Shown here: positions 22,240-34,615 of the stretch, piece after piece
Layout: the number at the start of each line of letters is the position of its first letter
Position numbering within the stretch: the stretch's first letter is position 1
Source: Siphonodentalium dalli
Lineage: Eukaryota > Mollusca > Scaphopoda > Gadilida > Siphonodentaliidae
NCBI GenBank assembly: GCA_032622095.1
Contig: CP136068.1
Span: 115,929,509-115,993,508, forward strand
Direction: 5' to 3'
DNA: 64,000 nt
Program-made: the position numbers and the translations under genes
The notes under the pieces: generated by a model
What the model was told of the DNA's origin: nothing
Seen by the model: only the letters and a program-made list of their open reading frames with translations
Database searches by the model: none

Positions 22240-22667
22240 ATATTTTAGCGGCCATTTTCGCAGCCATTTTGAGCCAAGGTAAGATTTATGGTTCCAGAGA
22301 TTAGGAATATTCATAGGTAATGATATGCCTCACTTACATTACAATGTTCTTTTCATGTCTTGTTGAAATATGACTAGAATCCCAATTGTGATTTTTTGTA
22401 AAATTTTGTACTGCGTTCTGTAAAATCGAATTTTTGAGGGATTGGAAGGGGTTAGGACACCAATAAATGCATATTTAATTGCTACAATGATCAGTTAATA
22501 TAAAAAACACAAAATAAAGTTGCATTAATCAACCAGTTCCAAACAGAATGAATTGATCTAGAAGATATTTGTGAAAAAATGTCATATTTTCAACTTCCGG
22601 CGGCCATTTTGGCGGCCATCTTGGATGGTGAGTTTCAATTTTGGCCCAAAAAAGTGTCATTATGTCT
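22240..22667 (+). repeat. Dispersed repeat family A, copy 1
   Basis: It aligns with 59430-59910 in the same orientation: GCCATTTTGAG, ATGATATGCC-CACTTACATT-CA, TGTTGAAATATGACTAGAATCCCAA, GTAAAATCGAAT, and GGCGGCCATTTTGGCGGCCATC. It runs into the right arm of the 5-kb element, and the sequence around the arm boundary (ATATATACATTTGTA) also has a counterpart in the other A copies. Confidence 0.8.
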
Positions 22668-23406
22668 TAGCTTCACGAAAATATATACATTTGTAGACAT
22701 TTTACTAGATTTTCCCGCTATAATTTTCATAAAACTGGCTCACTTAAAGTTCTAGAAAATGGATCGTGTTGTGGGGGGGGGGGGGGGGTAACAAGTCTCG
22801 TTCTTATCAGAAAACGACATGAATATATATTTCTTAAGTTGATCGTATCGATTTATGGATGTATTGGTTGTAATAGTGCAACGTTCCAGGGGTGTACGCA
22901 CATACACACACGTTGGACGAATGCAATCATGTAAATAAAAGTGATTTTTTTTACGTTTTGAGGGGTGACCCGATGACCCCCTTCTTATCTTAAAACCCCA
23001 GGAAAAGTTGCTTCTTAAGTTGTGTTTTTATAATTAGTATATATCAAAGTACTTTGATACCAAATATTATGGATGTACGCGAAAGTGTAAAAAAAAGTGA
23101 AAAATCACGTTTTGGGGTTCAGCATGGGACCCCCTTTCTTATCTGAAAACCCCAGGAAAATCCCTTTCTTAAGTTGTGTTTTCTTAATCAGTACACTTAG
23201 GAGTATCATCAAACCAAAATTCATCGATGTACGCGGAAGTGTAAATAGAAGTGATTTTTGGCACTTTTTGGGGTTCAGCGGCCCCTAAACCCCAGGAATG
23301 CGCAACTTAAGAAATCGGGTTTTCAGAATGTTCCATTATTGGTACCAACTTTAGGGGGTCAAACCTTTTGTATGCAAAAGTGTAAATAGAACATATGCGG
23401 GCTCCC
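22668..23406 (-). repeat. Right terminal inverted repeat arm
   Basis: Inverted partner of 18351-19080, ending GCGGGCTCCC followed by TA. It carries the same internal ~140-bp periodicity and a G16 tract at 22773-22788. Confidence 0.88.
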
Positions 23407-23470
23407 TAATGTTATAATTTTGGGGAAAATACACAATGCGTAATTGCCTGCAAATTGCTTACGTTCGTCA

Positions 23471-24328
23471 ACGTATGAATATAGAGTTATCCTCCCGGCA
23501 TCGCAGTGCTACATTCCGGCGTGTTAGCACTGCGGATCCCGAGATATGAGTTTTGAAGGTCAAGGTGACGCCGCACGGACAAATGGGCGGGCCCATGTTC
23601 GTTCCCGGATCGAATTACGTGTCCGTACCAAGTTTGATCGAAATCGGTCCAGCCGTGTTCGAGTCCATCGCGAACACACACACGCACACAGATCTTGCAA
23701 AATATATAATAGACTAGAAGGTGACCCGACTTCGTCCGGGCTTTGACCTTGAATTGTCCATTTTGAAGGTCAAGTGGGGTAACGATTTGACCAGTCCAAA
23801 ACACTGCCCGGACAAAAGTACCCGACAAACGTGCCCGTCGAAATCCATCCGGTTTTACCCGATTTGACCTTGAATTGATCATTTTGAAGGTCAAGGTCTG
23901 GTCGGGGTCACGATTGGACCCGTCCAAAACAATCGGTGAACAAAAGTAACCCAACGTATCAAATTTCGTCGAAATCCCATCAAAATTGGCGATTTGACCT
24001 TGAAGTTACCCGATTTCAAAGTCAAGGTCACGTCGCACGGGCAAATGAATATGTTTATGAGACTCGCCATAAGAAGTACCCCCACATACCAAGTTTCATC
24101 GAAATCCCGTGATATTCGGGCGTTTGACCTTGAAATGACCCGATTTCAAGGTCAAGGTGACGTCGCACGGACAAATTAATATGCCTATGTTCGTCCCCGG
24201 CCGAAAATACCCCCACATACCAAGTTTCATCGAAATCGGTTGGGACGTTTTCGAGTTCATCGCGAACACACACACAGACACACAGACACACAGACAGACA
24301 GATCTTCTAAAATATATAATAGATTAAC
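23471..24328. repeat. Composite of short retroposon-like repeats (incl. family F)
   Basis: AAGGTCAAGGTGACG-CGCACGGACAAAT recurs near 23550, 24015 and 24150, and CCAAGTTTCATCGAAATC near 24100 and 24225. Two sub-elements end alike, in a (CA/CAGA)n tract followed by AAAATATATAATAGA at about 23698 and 24310. The middle, 23711-23990, is family F in - orientation, starting GTGACCCGACTTCGTCCGGGC. An open frame over this region on the - strand is a by-product. Confidence 0.75.
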
Positions 24329-24329
24329 T

Positions 24330-24980
24330 AGTTCAATGGGATATAGTAGGGATGAGTTGATTATGTGACCTTTTCAGATATTCATATGGTACAAGATAAC
24401 ATTGTGTAGATCCTATTCACCGTGTCCCAACTCCCAACAGAGTAATTATAGCAGCCTCCAATCAAGTGATGAAACATGAATATTTCACTTTGATCGCAAG
24501 AATGCATGGTGGTATACTATGAATGCAATTGATCAAAACACAAAGGAGTACCATAGACTATCTTCAAATTATATATGTTTATTTTGACCATATATATGCC
24601 ACATATTCACGAAGCTCACTACTTGTTCTGCAAACCATATGTTCAACGTTGAATTAAAATCTTTGAACGATGACCACCTGATATTCATCACGAATATGTG
24701 GGTGGAAAAGGTAAGATATTTTCAAACAAAAAGGTACTGAAAACTAATAGTGTGCATTGTGTGGTAGAATATTCAAGTTGTAATAGTGGCGAATGAAGTA
24801 ATTTTTGCGATTTGAACAAAATTGTCTACTAAAAAACCGGTTTGGTATCAGCATGCAAATTAGTCTTACATACACTATACTATGTAGCGTCTCTTCGACC
24901 TGGTGAGACACGGTGCTAATCTAAGAAGATATGAATGTTTCTTTACAGTATAATAAGCATTGCGACATATCTATATTAGT
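24330..24980. other. No recognised gene
   Basis: AT-rich sequence with no clear repeat, exon or RNA gene. Confidence 0.5.
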
Positions 24981-24989
24981 GTGGTCGTC

Positions 24990-25690
24990 GGGGGGTTAGA
25001 CCCAGAAGAAATTGGTAAAGAAGCTGTTTTGGTGTCATTCGACGCGGGAGAATCTCGTGTATAAACGTATCTAAAATCCGCTTTGGGCAAAATTCAGGAT
25101 CCAAGATGGCGTCCAACACGGCTGCCGTTAGTCAAAAGATACTCTGACGTGAGATTAATTCGATAATAGTGAGAACAAATGTTGTCATATGTATACAAAT
25201 GTATACATTTTTGCAAAGGTAAAATATTGTGTCACCTGTTTATGGCAAAAATGGAACCCCTCGTCCCAGATGGCCGCCAAAATGGCGACCTAAACTCAAA
25301 CTTATGAAGTTTTTGCCTAATATCTTAACGATCAATTCCTGTTGTTTGATAATGGTTCAGACTGGCGACTTTGATTAGGCTTATTCATGTTAATTCAGCA
25401 TTGGATCATTGAAAGATACCATAAATGGGGTCCCAGACTCATCTACACCCTAAAAAAATCGATTTTACAGAACGCGGTATAAAATTCAAAAAAAATCGCC
25501 ATTGTGATTACAGTCATATATCAACAAGAAATGGACAGAACTGTACAATGTAAGTTGGGCATACCAATATCTATAAATACTCCAATTCAATGAAACCCAA
25601 ATTGGCGCTTTGTCTCAAAATGGCTGCCAAAATGTGGAAAATGGCGGATACTGATCACAGTGTCATTCAATCCATTATAAGTGGTTGATG
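24990..25690 (-). repeat. Dispersed repeat family A, copy 2 (inverted)
   Basis: The reverse complement aligns with 59420-60110. Shared blocks include CCAGAAGAAATTGGTAAAGAAGC, AAATCCGCTTTGGGCAAAAT, GATCAATTCCTGTTGTTTGATAATGG, GGGGTCCCAGACTC and AAATTGGCGCTTTGTCT. Identity is high enough to follow base by base with small gaps. It is non-coding. Confidence 0.88.
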
Positions 25691-25699
25691 AATAAAATT

Positions 25700-26590
25700 G
25701 ACTAAATAAATACGAATGTATACCTCTTTATGATGCCATTATGCTAGCTCTATGTAAAAACTTAAAAATCAGTACCAATAATGGCCACCCGATTGAAAAA
25801 TACTATTTTCTATCACTTCTGTTTATCACTTGTTGCTCTCTGAACTGGGAACAATGGGTATATTCTTTCAATGATCGTGTCAACTGATCATTAAAGCAAT
25901 GACATGTCTAATAGATTAGATCATAGTTTACTCCGTTCCTTCACTAATAAGTTATAACGAATGCGGTATGAAATTTAACCAAAATCGACTTTGGGGTTCT
26001 GTTCACATTTGATATTTAGGGATGAGCAGATCTTGTCTACAAAATAATTCATCGTTTCTTTTATTTGTGAACATTCCATCTCAAATAGACCAAAAGAAAC
26101 AATAAAATTGATCTAATATGGCTTCCAAAACCAAAATGGTAGAGTCTGCCCAGCTTATCACATAATGGAAGTTGTGAGTGGTGGATGCAGTTGATAGTTG
26201 GCTAATATACATGTATGTGGCTCATATACATCAAAACTATTTATTTTCAATCTTTTGGTGGCTTCCCGCGGGTTGACAAAATCTCGACGCATCAGTGCTA
26301 TAATGTCGTAACTCCATTATGGCGGGAAATGAGTATTTGATACCATTCGAATCGTGAGAAAAAATCCAATCCGATGGGCCAAACTGTCTTTGCATTGGGT
26401 GACAAATATTCGCACAAACCAGTGAAGCAAATGTATCTCCAGCGATCTTTACAATTATTCGTGCTATGAGGTCGTATGTCCAACAGCAGCCAATCGGACG
26501 CTTCAGGTTGTCCACGCGACTTCTGTTTTGTGTTTGTGAATTCTAAAATGTGTGCTATATGGTAGTATCTCCATGTCAGTTTTCATTGTG
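25700..26590. other. No recognised gene; repeat remnants
   Basis: A 22-bp stretch near 26283-26306 (GACGCATCAGTGCTATAATGT) has an inverted counterpart near 57884-57903. Otherwise unassigned; the overlapping open frames near 26237-26515 have no recognised domain. Confidence 0.45.
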
Positions 26591-26591
26591 A

Positions 26592-26985
26592 TACAGTATA
26601 AGGCCCGTGGTTTTTTACATGTCCACGGAAGACCACGCGCGATTCTTCCGTGGTTTTTCCGTGTTCAAAATCTGAATTCGCCAAGAACACGGTCTGGTTA
26701 AACGTGTTCAATCGTGTTCAGATTTTTAACACGCTCTGATCACGTTTGAACACGCTCTGATCACGTTTGAACACGGAACATCCACGCTATGACCACGGAA
26801 CATCCACGCTATGACCACGGCCAAATGATCACGTTTGAACACGGAACATCCACGCTATGACCACGGGTGAATAAAGATATATATATATATAAATATATAA
26901 CACATGTGACCGCGACATGAACACGGAGGAACATGGCTGAACACGGAAACATCGCTGGCGGTAGGAGCTTGACACGCCGCTGTGG
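26592..26985 (+). repeat. CACGG-rich array with CAGTATAAGGCCCGTGG end
   Basis: It starts CAGTATAAGGCCCGTGG after a TA, with the matching inverted terminus CCACGGGCCTTGTACTG at 57791-57807. Following it, TTGAACACGGAACATCCACG, GCTATGACCACGG and GATCACGTTTGAACACG are iterated in tandem to about 26870. An AT run and further 'AACACGG' words come next. Its inner boundary is unknown because the sequence after about 26985 has no partner in the window. Confidence 0.65.
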
Positions 26986-29925
26986 CGGAGCTCGCGGTGT
27001 CCGTTACGTAATTAATTATCACCTCCCTAGTTCAAAATATATTCTCGAAATTGCTGCTCAAAGTGGCAAATGAGCGGCACCATTTTATTTATCGTAAATT
27101 TCATCGAAATTCAACCCGTCGATTGTGAAAATTGGCCCAGAAAAAGTAAAGATACCAATCTGCAATATACCGCGATTACTCATAAAAATAACTTATATAT
27201 GGGAGTCGGAATTGTACCGATACACTTGCATTATTTCAAGCAGAGTGCTAACTCAATACTAAATAACTCGAATATTTTGACAGGAACATATGACTATAAA
27301 TATTTATTGAATTTTATAGATTTACATCTTCCTGATCGAAAATAACTTTATGGGACCTTTGATAAATGTTCAATTTAGTTTCAATTTAGAATGTTTCTGG
27401 TATCAATATCCGTTTAGTTTTAAACAAACCTTGATCACGTTTGAACACCAATGGCACTTGCATCAGCAGGTCTCCTGGTCTGAATGTGACCCGTTCAGAT
27501 GTAACATAACGTGGACAAGTTTACTTTTCCACTAAGTTGGAAATAACATTTGAAATTTCTGAAGGTTATCGCGTTCATATATTGCAAATAAAGCGGTCCT
27601 TCATGGCCATCTTGTTCAACAGAAACTGCATAATTAAGTTAGACACACAGGAGGGATTCTCATTCTGGACATGACTATTCTTATGTTTATCACTGATCAG
27701 ATATTTTTTCGAAAGATGCAAAATCTGAACTAATCTTGTACGACGAGCGCTATCTTTTTCTGAATCTCATCTTCTTTGCGTTATTGGACACTAGTCAATG
27801 AAATCGGCGATGGTGATTTAAGGTCTGGACAAATGCACTCTGTGATATCACGACTGTCTTCTGTGTGTGGGTCGAAGCTATTGTACAGCAATTGTACATT
27901 GTATATATAACATATTAATGGAGGCACTGACTCAGAATCAAAATCACTGCTTCAAATGTGATTGCTTCAGTGAGTGTGAACAAATTATCATTTCTTATCG
28001 AAGTGGTCATGTATTTATCGGACGACACAATATGTTCCTTATCTCACATCTAGCTTTAAAATCGGTCCCAATTTTCGCCCAATCAAGTCGTAGTGTGAAC
28101 CAACATCAACCTCGTCTAGCCCAGACTTCGATAATGGTATCCACGACATATCCACATAATATGTAGTTATGTACAATTATATCTGGTAGCACTTGGGATG
28201 ATATTCATTGAGAAATATTGACCTTCTATTGTCGGGTTTAAGTAATTTCATATTGATTGAGTCAAAGGTGACTGGCATAAATAACCATCAGGCATTCAAT
28301 GTATTACTGTTACTCGGTTCTTCGTTTTAAACAATCCTGTTCTTCTGTAAATACCTCGCTCAAATTGCCACATATTTCAAGGGACACGGATTACTTGAGA
28401 ACGAATACTTATGAATGCAAGATTCGTCAATAATGGGTACAATTCTGGTAACAAATGATAATCGGTCGTTACAAGCATGGCAATTATGTCCACGGAAACT
28501 TATTTATTGTCAGTTTTGTTAACCAACATGATGTGGTGGGGTTAGGGTATTTACTGCTATTGATGACCATAACCTGCGTGTGTGTATATTCGACCTCATG
28601 TCAAGTGCCCTCCCATAAGTTTTACGATAATATTTATTTTTATATACTATATTTAAATTAATTAACGTATGGGTGTGAGTGAGTAGATGGGCGCGAAGCG
28701 CCCGGGATGGTCGAAAAGATCGAGTGATCTTCTCCTTCACCCCACGGTTTGTTGTTGTTGGAGATATAGCACATAGACAATAACCACGTCTGAACACGGC
28801 AAAAGCGGACATAATTGAATTAATGTTATTTCGTTGATTGAATTGATTGGATAGATTATTTGGGGAAGAGCCCACGAGCTTTAATATGGGGTGTCCCGAT
28901 GGGTCCCTTTAATTTAATGTATGGTTGAGCTGAGCGTGTCATCTGGTGCGCTGAAAAAGGAGCGGGGCCCCGTGTTATAATTTTAAAATGGTGTTAGTTT
29001 GTTAGTTGTTTAAAAAACAACCGCAAGGCAGAGCGTGTGATTCAATGTGATTTAGTGCGCCATCATACCGCTATTCTGCTATAGCCAAATGCGCTGAGAC
29101 AGTATGTTTTTTTGTTTGTTTGTTGTGTCTGTATGGACAGTATGGACCGCCCTGCATCCCATAGCACGGGCGTAAGTGAAGACTCTGACAATTTTATGTG
29201 CAGAGTTGTTGGGTTCCGATAGGTGAAGTAAATCCGAAGATTATGTACAAGATATACTTTAATTGTTGACGATATATGCGAATGGTTTTGTACAGAGATA
29301 TATATGATTACATTCAATAGATTTTTGGTTTTATATTTTGGTAATTTCTTTATTATTTAAAACATTTATATACATTTAGTACATTTCAGTGTGTTCTGTT
29401 CTTGAGCCGTGAGCCGTCCAACTCCCGAAGAAAAGACAGAGCGGCAAGCGGGGCGAACATATTTTGGTATATGCCGCTCCTAACTCGTTAAGAGCTATGA
29501 CCACTTATGGGTCTGTAGTTCCTGCACCCCACCCCAAGCTAGTGCTGGGTCGGTTTTCAAGCCGGATCCCGCTTGGTTGGTGTTGTTAGGTGAGTGGAAT
29601 GTGTATGACATGAGCGCTAGCTTCTGAAAGTGAATTTGTAATTATATTGGTGGCGGGCAGTGCCTGTTATAGAAATGATTGCGTCTTCCCCCGGTTTGAA
29701 TGGGTTCCCAGGGCGCGGGCGTAAGTGAAATCATCTTCATGTTCTTGTTGTAGTTTATTGTTTGAAAAAATATGTACGATGGTAGACAATGGTATATGTG
29801 GATGTATATATATACAGTGCATATTTTTTTGGTTTTTGTGATTTTTTTGGGGTTGTTTTTAATATATTTTGTAAAAATATTGAATATATATACACAATTT
29901 CTGTAAAGGAAGTGTTGTCAATTTA
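26985..29925. other. Unassigned 2.9-kb stretch
   Basis: No exon, RNA gene or protein family is recognised. 28680-29730 is less AT-rich and carries 'GCACGGGCGTAAGTGAA'-like blocks at about 29163 and 29713, so part of it is probably a retroelement untranslated region. Open frames up to about 118 codons have no recognised domain. Confidence 0.4.
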
Positions 29926-29928
29926 GTA

Positions 29929-30205
29929 GTGTTAGTTGATTTTGGAGGAGATAATTGTTCGACGGCTTATACTACGGCACGACAAGCGTATATTGCCGCC
30001 CGAGGACATTCATCAGCGCCCAATGAGCCATCTAGGGCGTGAGCCCGATATCCCATGTTTTGATTTTGGTGTTAGTCAATTTTTTTTATTTTTTTTTTTG
30101 GCGAATGCCGGTATACATTGAGTGTTAGTTAGGTTTGTAGGAGATAATTATTCGATAACTTATACTACGGCCACGACAAGCGTATCTACACCGCCCGTAT
30201 GGGTC
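29929..30205 (+). repeat. ~192-bp tandem duplication
   Basis: GTTAGTTGATTTTGGAGGAGATAATTGTTCGACGGCTTATACTACGGC at about 29931 is repeated in diverged form at about 30123, both followed by CACGACAAGCGTAT and CCGCCCG. The second copy abuts the 3' side of the LINE. Confidence 0.7.
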
Positions 30206-30895
30206 AATTCAAGTTTCAACTTATAAAACAGTGATTAGTTTGTCAGCTGATTATATATATCTTTATTTCCTCCAGCTTGGAGAGTATGTTTCACAAAATA
30301 CATGTTACAGTAATTTTATAAATACAGAAAGGAATGTAACTAATAATTCCCGCCACCATGAAACACAAAAGCACTCATCAAAACAAACACACACAGGCAC
30401 ACAATAAGGGGGGACACACACTACTTAAATAAATAAATAAATAACTAATAAATAAAACACAAGAACACAAAATCTTGACAATAAATACATATATAAGTCG
30501 ACAGACAGTAGCATAAAGCTACACATTCACTAACATGCCCCTTCCCCACAGCGACATAGTAAAACAGAAAGCATACTGCAGGCACGTGACAATGCTTTTG
30601 TCACTTATGTCGCCCGAAAGTTAGTTGTCGAAACAGTATATCTTTGAAAAATTTTAAGATCCACATATTTAAATTTCATTGGAATTATAGCACGTAAATT
30701 CAGGGTACGGGAGGTCCAGAGTATGCATCCTACTTACCGCGTCGCTGCGTCTTAACGAAAACAAAACTCTTGAATGTGCACACAACTGCTGAACGTTTAA
30801 TAACCGTTTGGTTGCATATGATATTAAACGTTCGGTTTAACAAAAAAACAAAAAAACTTAATTGAGATTGCTGTTAATTAGCAAAAATATGACTT

Positions 30896-33800
30896 TCAAT
30901 GAAAATGAGAATTAATGTAAGTCAGACATTCTTTTGTCGGCGTTCGGGAAGCTAAGCTCCATTTAAACCACATATAATGTGATGCCTTAAGAAAAAATCT
31001 CATAAGCGAAAGCTCCTCGTCATAGTAATGCTCTGACAGAGATTCTACAGGAATAACACCCAGAAATAAAAGTAATTGATCTTCTAATGACATAGAGTCG
31101 ACAGCAATAAAAGTATTTACATGGAATTTGTCGATCAAGTCGTACCAGAAACAAAGTCTATCGGCCTCTAAGAAGGAGCAATAAAGTAAAATGTGCGCCG
31201 TTCTGTCAGTGAAGGGTGTGCCACACACGTGACAAAATTCTTCGTCAGCTAATAATTTTGAGCACAACAGTTTTGCCGCTACATAAAAGTTGCCTTTCTC
31301 CGACGGAAATTTCTTACAGGCTTTCCATAAATAGGACATTCGGAGGCAAGAATTGGCTGAGTTGAATCTCCAAAACGAAATATCTTCCTCAGTTCTGGAA
31401 GACCAAGAAAGTTCCCAAATTAAGTCACTCTGTCTGACAAATTGTTTCCACAAACATCTGTTCGGGAATGTCCCAGACGAGAGATACGCAAAAACGTGTT
31501 CCAGAAGGCCCCGTTTGTGTAGTAACCGGAACAAATCCGAGAAGAATGCATTCCTGTTCACAGCTTGAGGGCATGTCACATATTGCAGTAATCTGTACAG
31601 GAAGATCTCCTTCACGGACTTCCCCCGGTTAAGGTGACACAATGAGCAAAACAAAGAAAGCTTTCTGTGTTCAATGTCTCGCTCAATAGGAAAGCATCCC
31701 AAAAGACCTAGAACCATATCGGTACGCGTACGCATTGGCAAACCTTGAATGTGCTTTAAACACAGGCGGTGTGACTTTTCCAGACGTTCCATGTCAGATG
31801 AAGTCGGATCACAAAGGAGCTCGCTGCCATATAAGGCACGCGGGAGAACAACAGACTTGTAAATTTTGAGACAACTAATAGGTGTCATACCACCAGCATA
31901 CAAACCTGCATTTGAAAGCATAAAATATGTTGAACGTAACTTTGAACAAATATTCTCCACAAATTTTGTTCGGAATGCATGCTTCTCAAGAGGAATCCCA
32001 AGGTGCATGACATGATCACCTTCAATGATTGTCCGGCCATTAAGATTCCAAGATCTGTTTCTTTTAAGTGCAGTGTTAGTGGACTCGTTAAATACACAAA
32101 TTACTGTTTTTGCAGGATTGTACCTATATCTCCAAAAGTTGCTATAGTTGACACAAATATCAATCAGTGATTGCAGCCCGTAAGACGTAAGTGAAAAAAG
32201 TGCCATGTCGTCAGCATGGGTGGGTGAAGAACAATTGATGTTGGAAAGCTTAAAACCAACGTTCGACTTCTCTAATCTGTATAATAAATCATCTATGAAG
32301 ATAGTATAAAATATTGGCGAAAACGTACTTCCTTGGCGAGTTCCCTGCACCATCGGGATCCAGCGGGATGTGCATTTGTTATATGTTAGACAACAAGAGA
32401 TGCCAGACAGAAGTTGATGAATTAATCTTAAAATTTTGCCTCGATACTGTCTCTGGTGTAGCTTGTACAATAAACCATCTACCCAAACAGTATCGAACGC
32501 CTTCCACACGTCCAGAAAACACGCATAGAGTCTGCTCTGCCTCTCCGATGTGTAGGAGATACTCTCAGATACTAAGAAGGAAGTCATAAGACAACTGACA
32601 CCCGACTGAAACCCGGTCTGCAAGGAATGCGTTTCCAAAAGTGATGGTGCGAAGTTCTCGATCCTGGATAACAGGAGCCGTTCGAAGAGTTTATATATTG
32701 ACGGTAACAGAGTTATGGCCCTATAGCTGTCGAAAGTGTCCTTTGGTTTAGGGTGACCTTTGTACAAAGAGAAAATTAAACCACGCTTTGCCTGAGGCGG
32801 GATATGCTCAAATTCAATAAAAGCATTATACAATTTTACAAGTGAGCAAGCTAGTGTTTCGCCACCATATATGATATGTTCATAGTTTATGATGTCGAAA
32901 CCAGCAGCTTTGTTGTGATTCAATTTACAATAAATGCCTACCAATTCTTCAACTGAGATAGGGAAAGTTAAAAATTTATCAACTGGGCTGAGATCAGATT
33001 GTGATAGTAGGCTACTTACGCAATGTTTCACAAATTGAAAATGCTCATCGATGAAATTTGTATCGTCCAACGGAAATGAAAAAATATTTTCGTAATAGGT
33101 AGCCCAACTATTTACAATCGCAGGTGTTTCTCTAAGAATTTCACCATTTTGACGAAAAACATTTGTTGACAGCGTACCACGGTCCCTGCGCTTTGCGTTA
33201 AATAGTCTTTAAAAGGTGTCTTGATCGCTGTCAGCGCAATGGTCAATGTCCTCGTTGAACTTGTCCATATACCGTTTCGATGCTTTGCGAAATTCGCGTC
33301 TAAATGAACATTTCGACGATTTGTATGCAGCATAAAAACCGGAAGAATCGTTTACAGGCCTACCGGAAGCTATCCACTGAATTCTGTGATACTTCATGTC
33401 ATTATGCAGTTTGTTTAGCTCTTGTGTCCAATAAGGCTTTAAAAACGGTTTGAATGATTTTTGTGGAATAGTTTTGTCTGCCGAAAAACGAATAGCACTC
33501 ACAATGTCTGTATAACATTGATCAACATCGGACTTACTTTTTAACTGATAATTTGGTAAGCAGCAACGCAGGTCATCCCGGTATGTGGTCAACAAGTTTT
33601 CGTCCGATCTGAAGCGTTTCCAGTTATACCGTGGGCGGTTAATACTTTTACATTCGCCCGAAGATGGCGACATAGAGATGTCCAAACGGAGTAAAAGCGC
33701 TCTATGATTTGATACATTTAACACGTTATCATCTGAAACTTCACAGTAAAGAACAAAGTGAGAGTCCGACTCACTCACAACAAGGTGGTCAATAATGGAA

Positions 33801-34579
33801 CCAGCATAATTCATTGCTGGAACATAGGTTACTTCACTGCCAGCTAGTTTGTCGTTCATGGAAACACTATCAATTGATTTCAAAAATCTTTTCAGGAGGG
33901 AGCCGCGGGCATCATGCCTCTGCACACTAGCGTTAAAATCCCCCATGAAAATTACCTTACCATGAACATTATAAATATCCCATATGGATTTTAGTAATTC
34001 CATGTACTTTTCAAATTCAGCGTAAGAGTGATTCGTTGATGGTAGGTAAACTTGAATAATATAGACATAGCTTGTGCCTGTACGAAGTTGTATGCCTATT
34101 ACACGATCATCGTCAATATCGAGCTGCGAAACTGATTTGCCGCATTTATCTCTCTTCCAAAACAGGGCTACCCCTCCAGAGTTTCTTCCCCTTTGCATTG
34201 GGAGGCGCTGGGAAAAATCAGAAACGGCACAAAAATCATAAGCCGCATGAATTGTTTGAAGGAAATCAATATCCTTAGATTTTAACCAGTGTTCTGAAAT
34301 TCCACATACATCTAAGTTCCACTCGTCAAGTAAGTAACTTAAATAGATTGCAGAGGACATGATGCCAGTGGCATTCCACGTTCCCAAGGATAACATTGTG
34401 GTATTTTCAACAAAATAAGTTAAGTACCGTAAATAACAATATGTGTTGAAGAACACTACGCAGCGACCTGCATCGGTCTTCCTCAACTGACTACATTCTG
34501 TAGCAACATATTTGTGATTGCATACCTGTAAAATCAGGGCTATAACAAAACACATATATAGCAAAACATTCAACAGCAT
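30896..34579 (-). pseudogene. LINE ORF2: endonuclease-reverse transcriptase, one internal stop
   Basis: One frame runs 34579 to 30896, broken only by TAA at 33209-33211. An ATG at 34394-34396, just before SLGTWNATG, is the likelier start. The endonuclease part shows the Asn of GTWNATG, the Glu of ISEHWL, the MGDFNA motif, IIDH and a terminal SNH where SDH is usual. After the stop come the reverse transcriptase motifs, numbered from 33070: finger region KAAGFD (54-59), motif A FLDVWKAFD (Asp187), motif B GTRQGSTFSP (243-252) and motif C HADD (285-288, with His instead of the usual Tyr). A C-terminal Cys613-Cys616-His626-Cys631 knuckle follows. It would nick DNA and copy the element RNA; this copy cannot make a full-length protein without readthrough. 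Confidence 0.92.
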
Positions 34580-34615
34580 AACTACAATATATATATCATG
34601 TACTTGTACCAGTTA

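Larger units (their letters stand above)
18351..23406. mobile_element. 5.06-kb element with ~735-bp tandem-built inverted ends
   Basis: The left arm (18351-19080) and right arm (22668-23406) are inverted copies starting GGGAGCCCGCATATGTTC, each flanked by TA. Each arm contains about four ~140-bp subunits, seen as TTTACACTTTCGCGTACAT variants near 18370, 18512, 18648 and 18798. Each arm also has a homopolymer (C33 on the left, the complementary G16 on the right). The interior holds a ~44-bp minisatellite in both orientations and a family-A segment. No transposase was found. The long tandem-built ends resemble foldback elements. Confidence 0.85.

Noticed and set aside
23487-23954. 155-codon open frame on the - strand as a gene
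   Set aside because: It covers short retroposon-like repeats shared with 11400-11650 and 24000-24300; the repeat explains the frame.
28680-29760. Possible rRNA or tRNA-related sequence because of its higher GC content
   Set aside because: No conserved rRNA core motifs or cloverleaf could be found; a retroelement untranslated region is likelier.
30896-33070. Reverse transcriptase part as an independent ORF
   Set aside because: The first codon at 33070 is TTG, and the frame is continuous with the endonuclease part through a single TAA; it is one broken ORF2.
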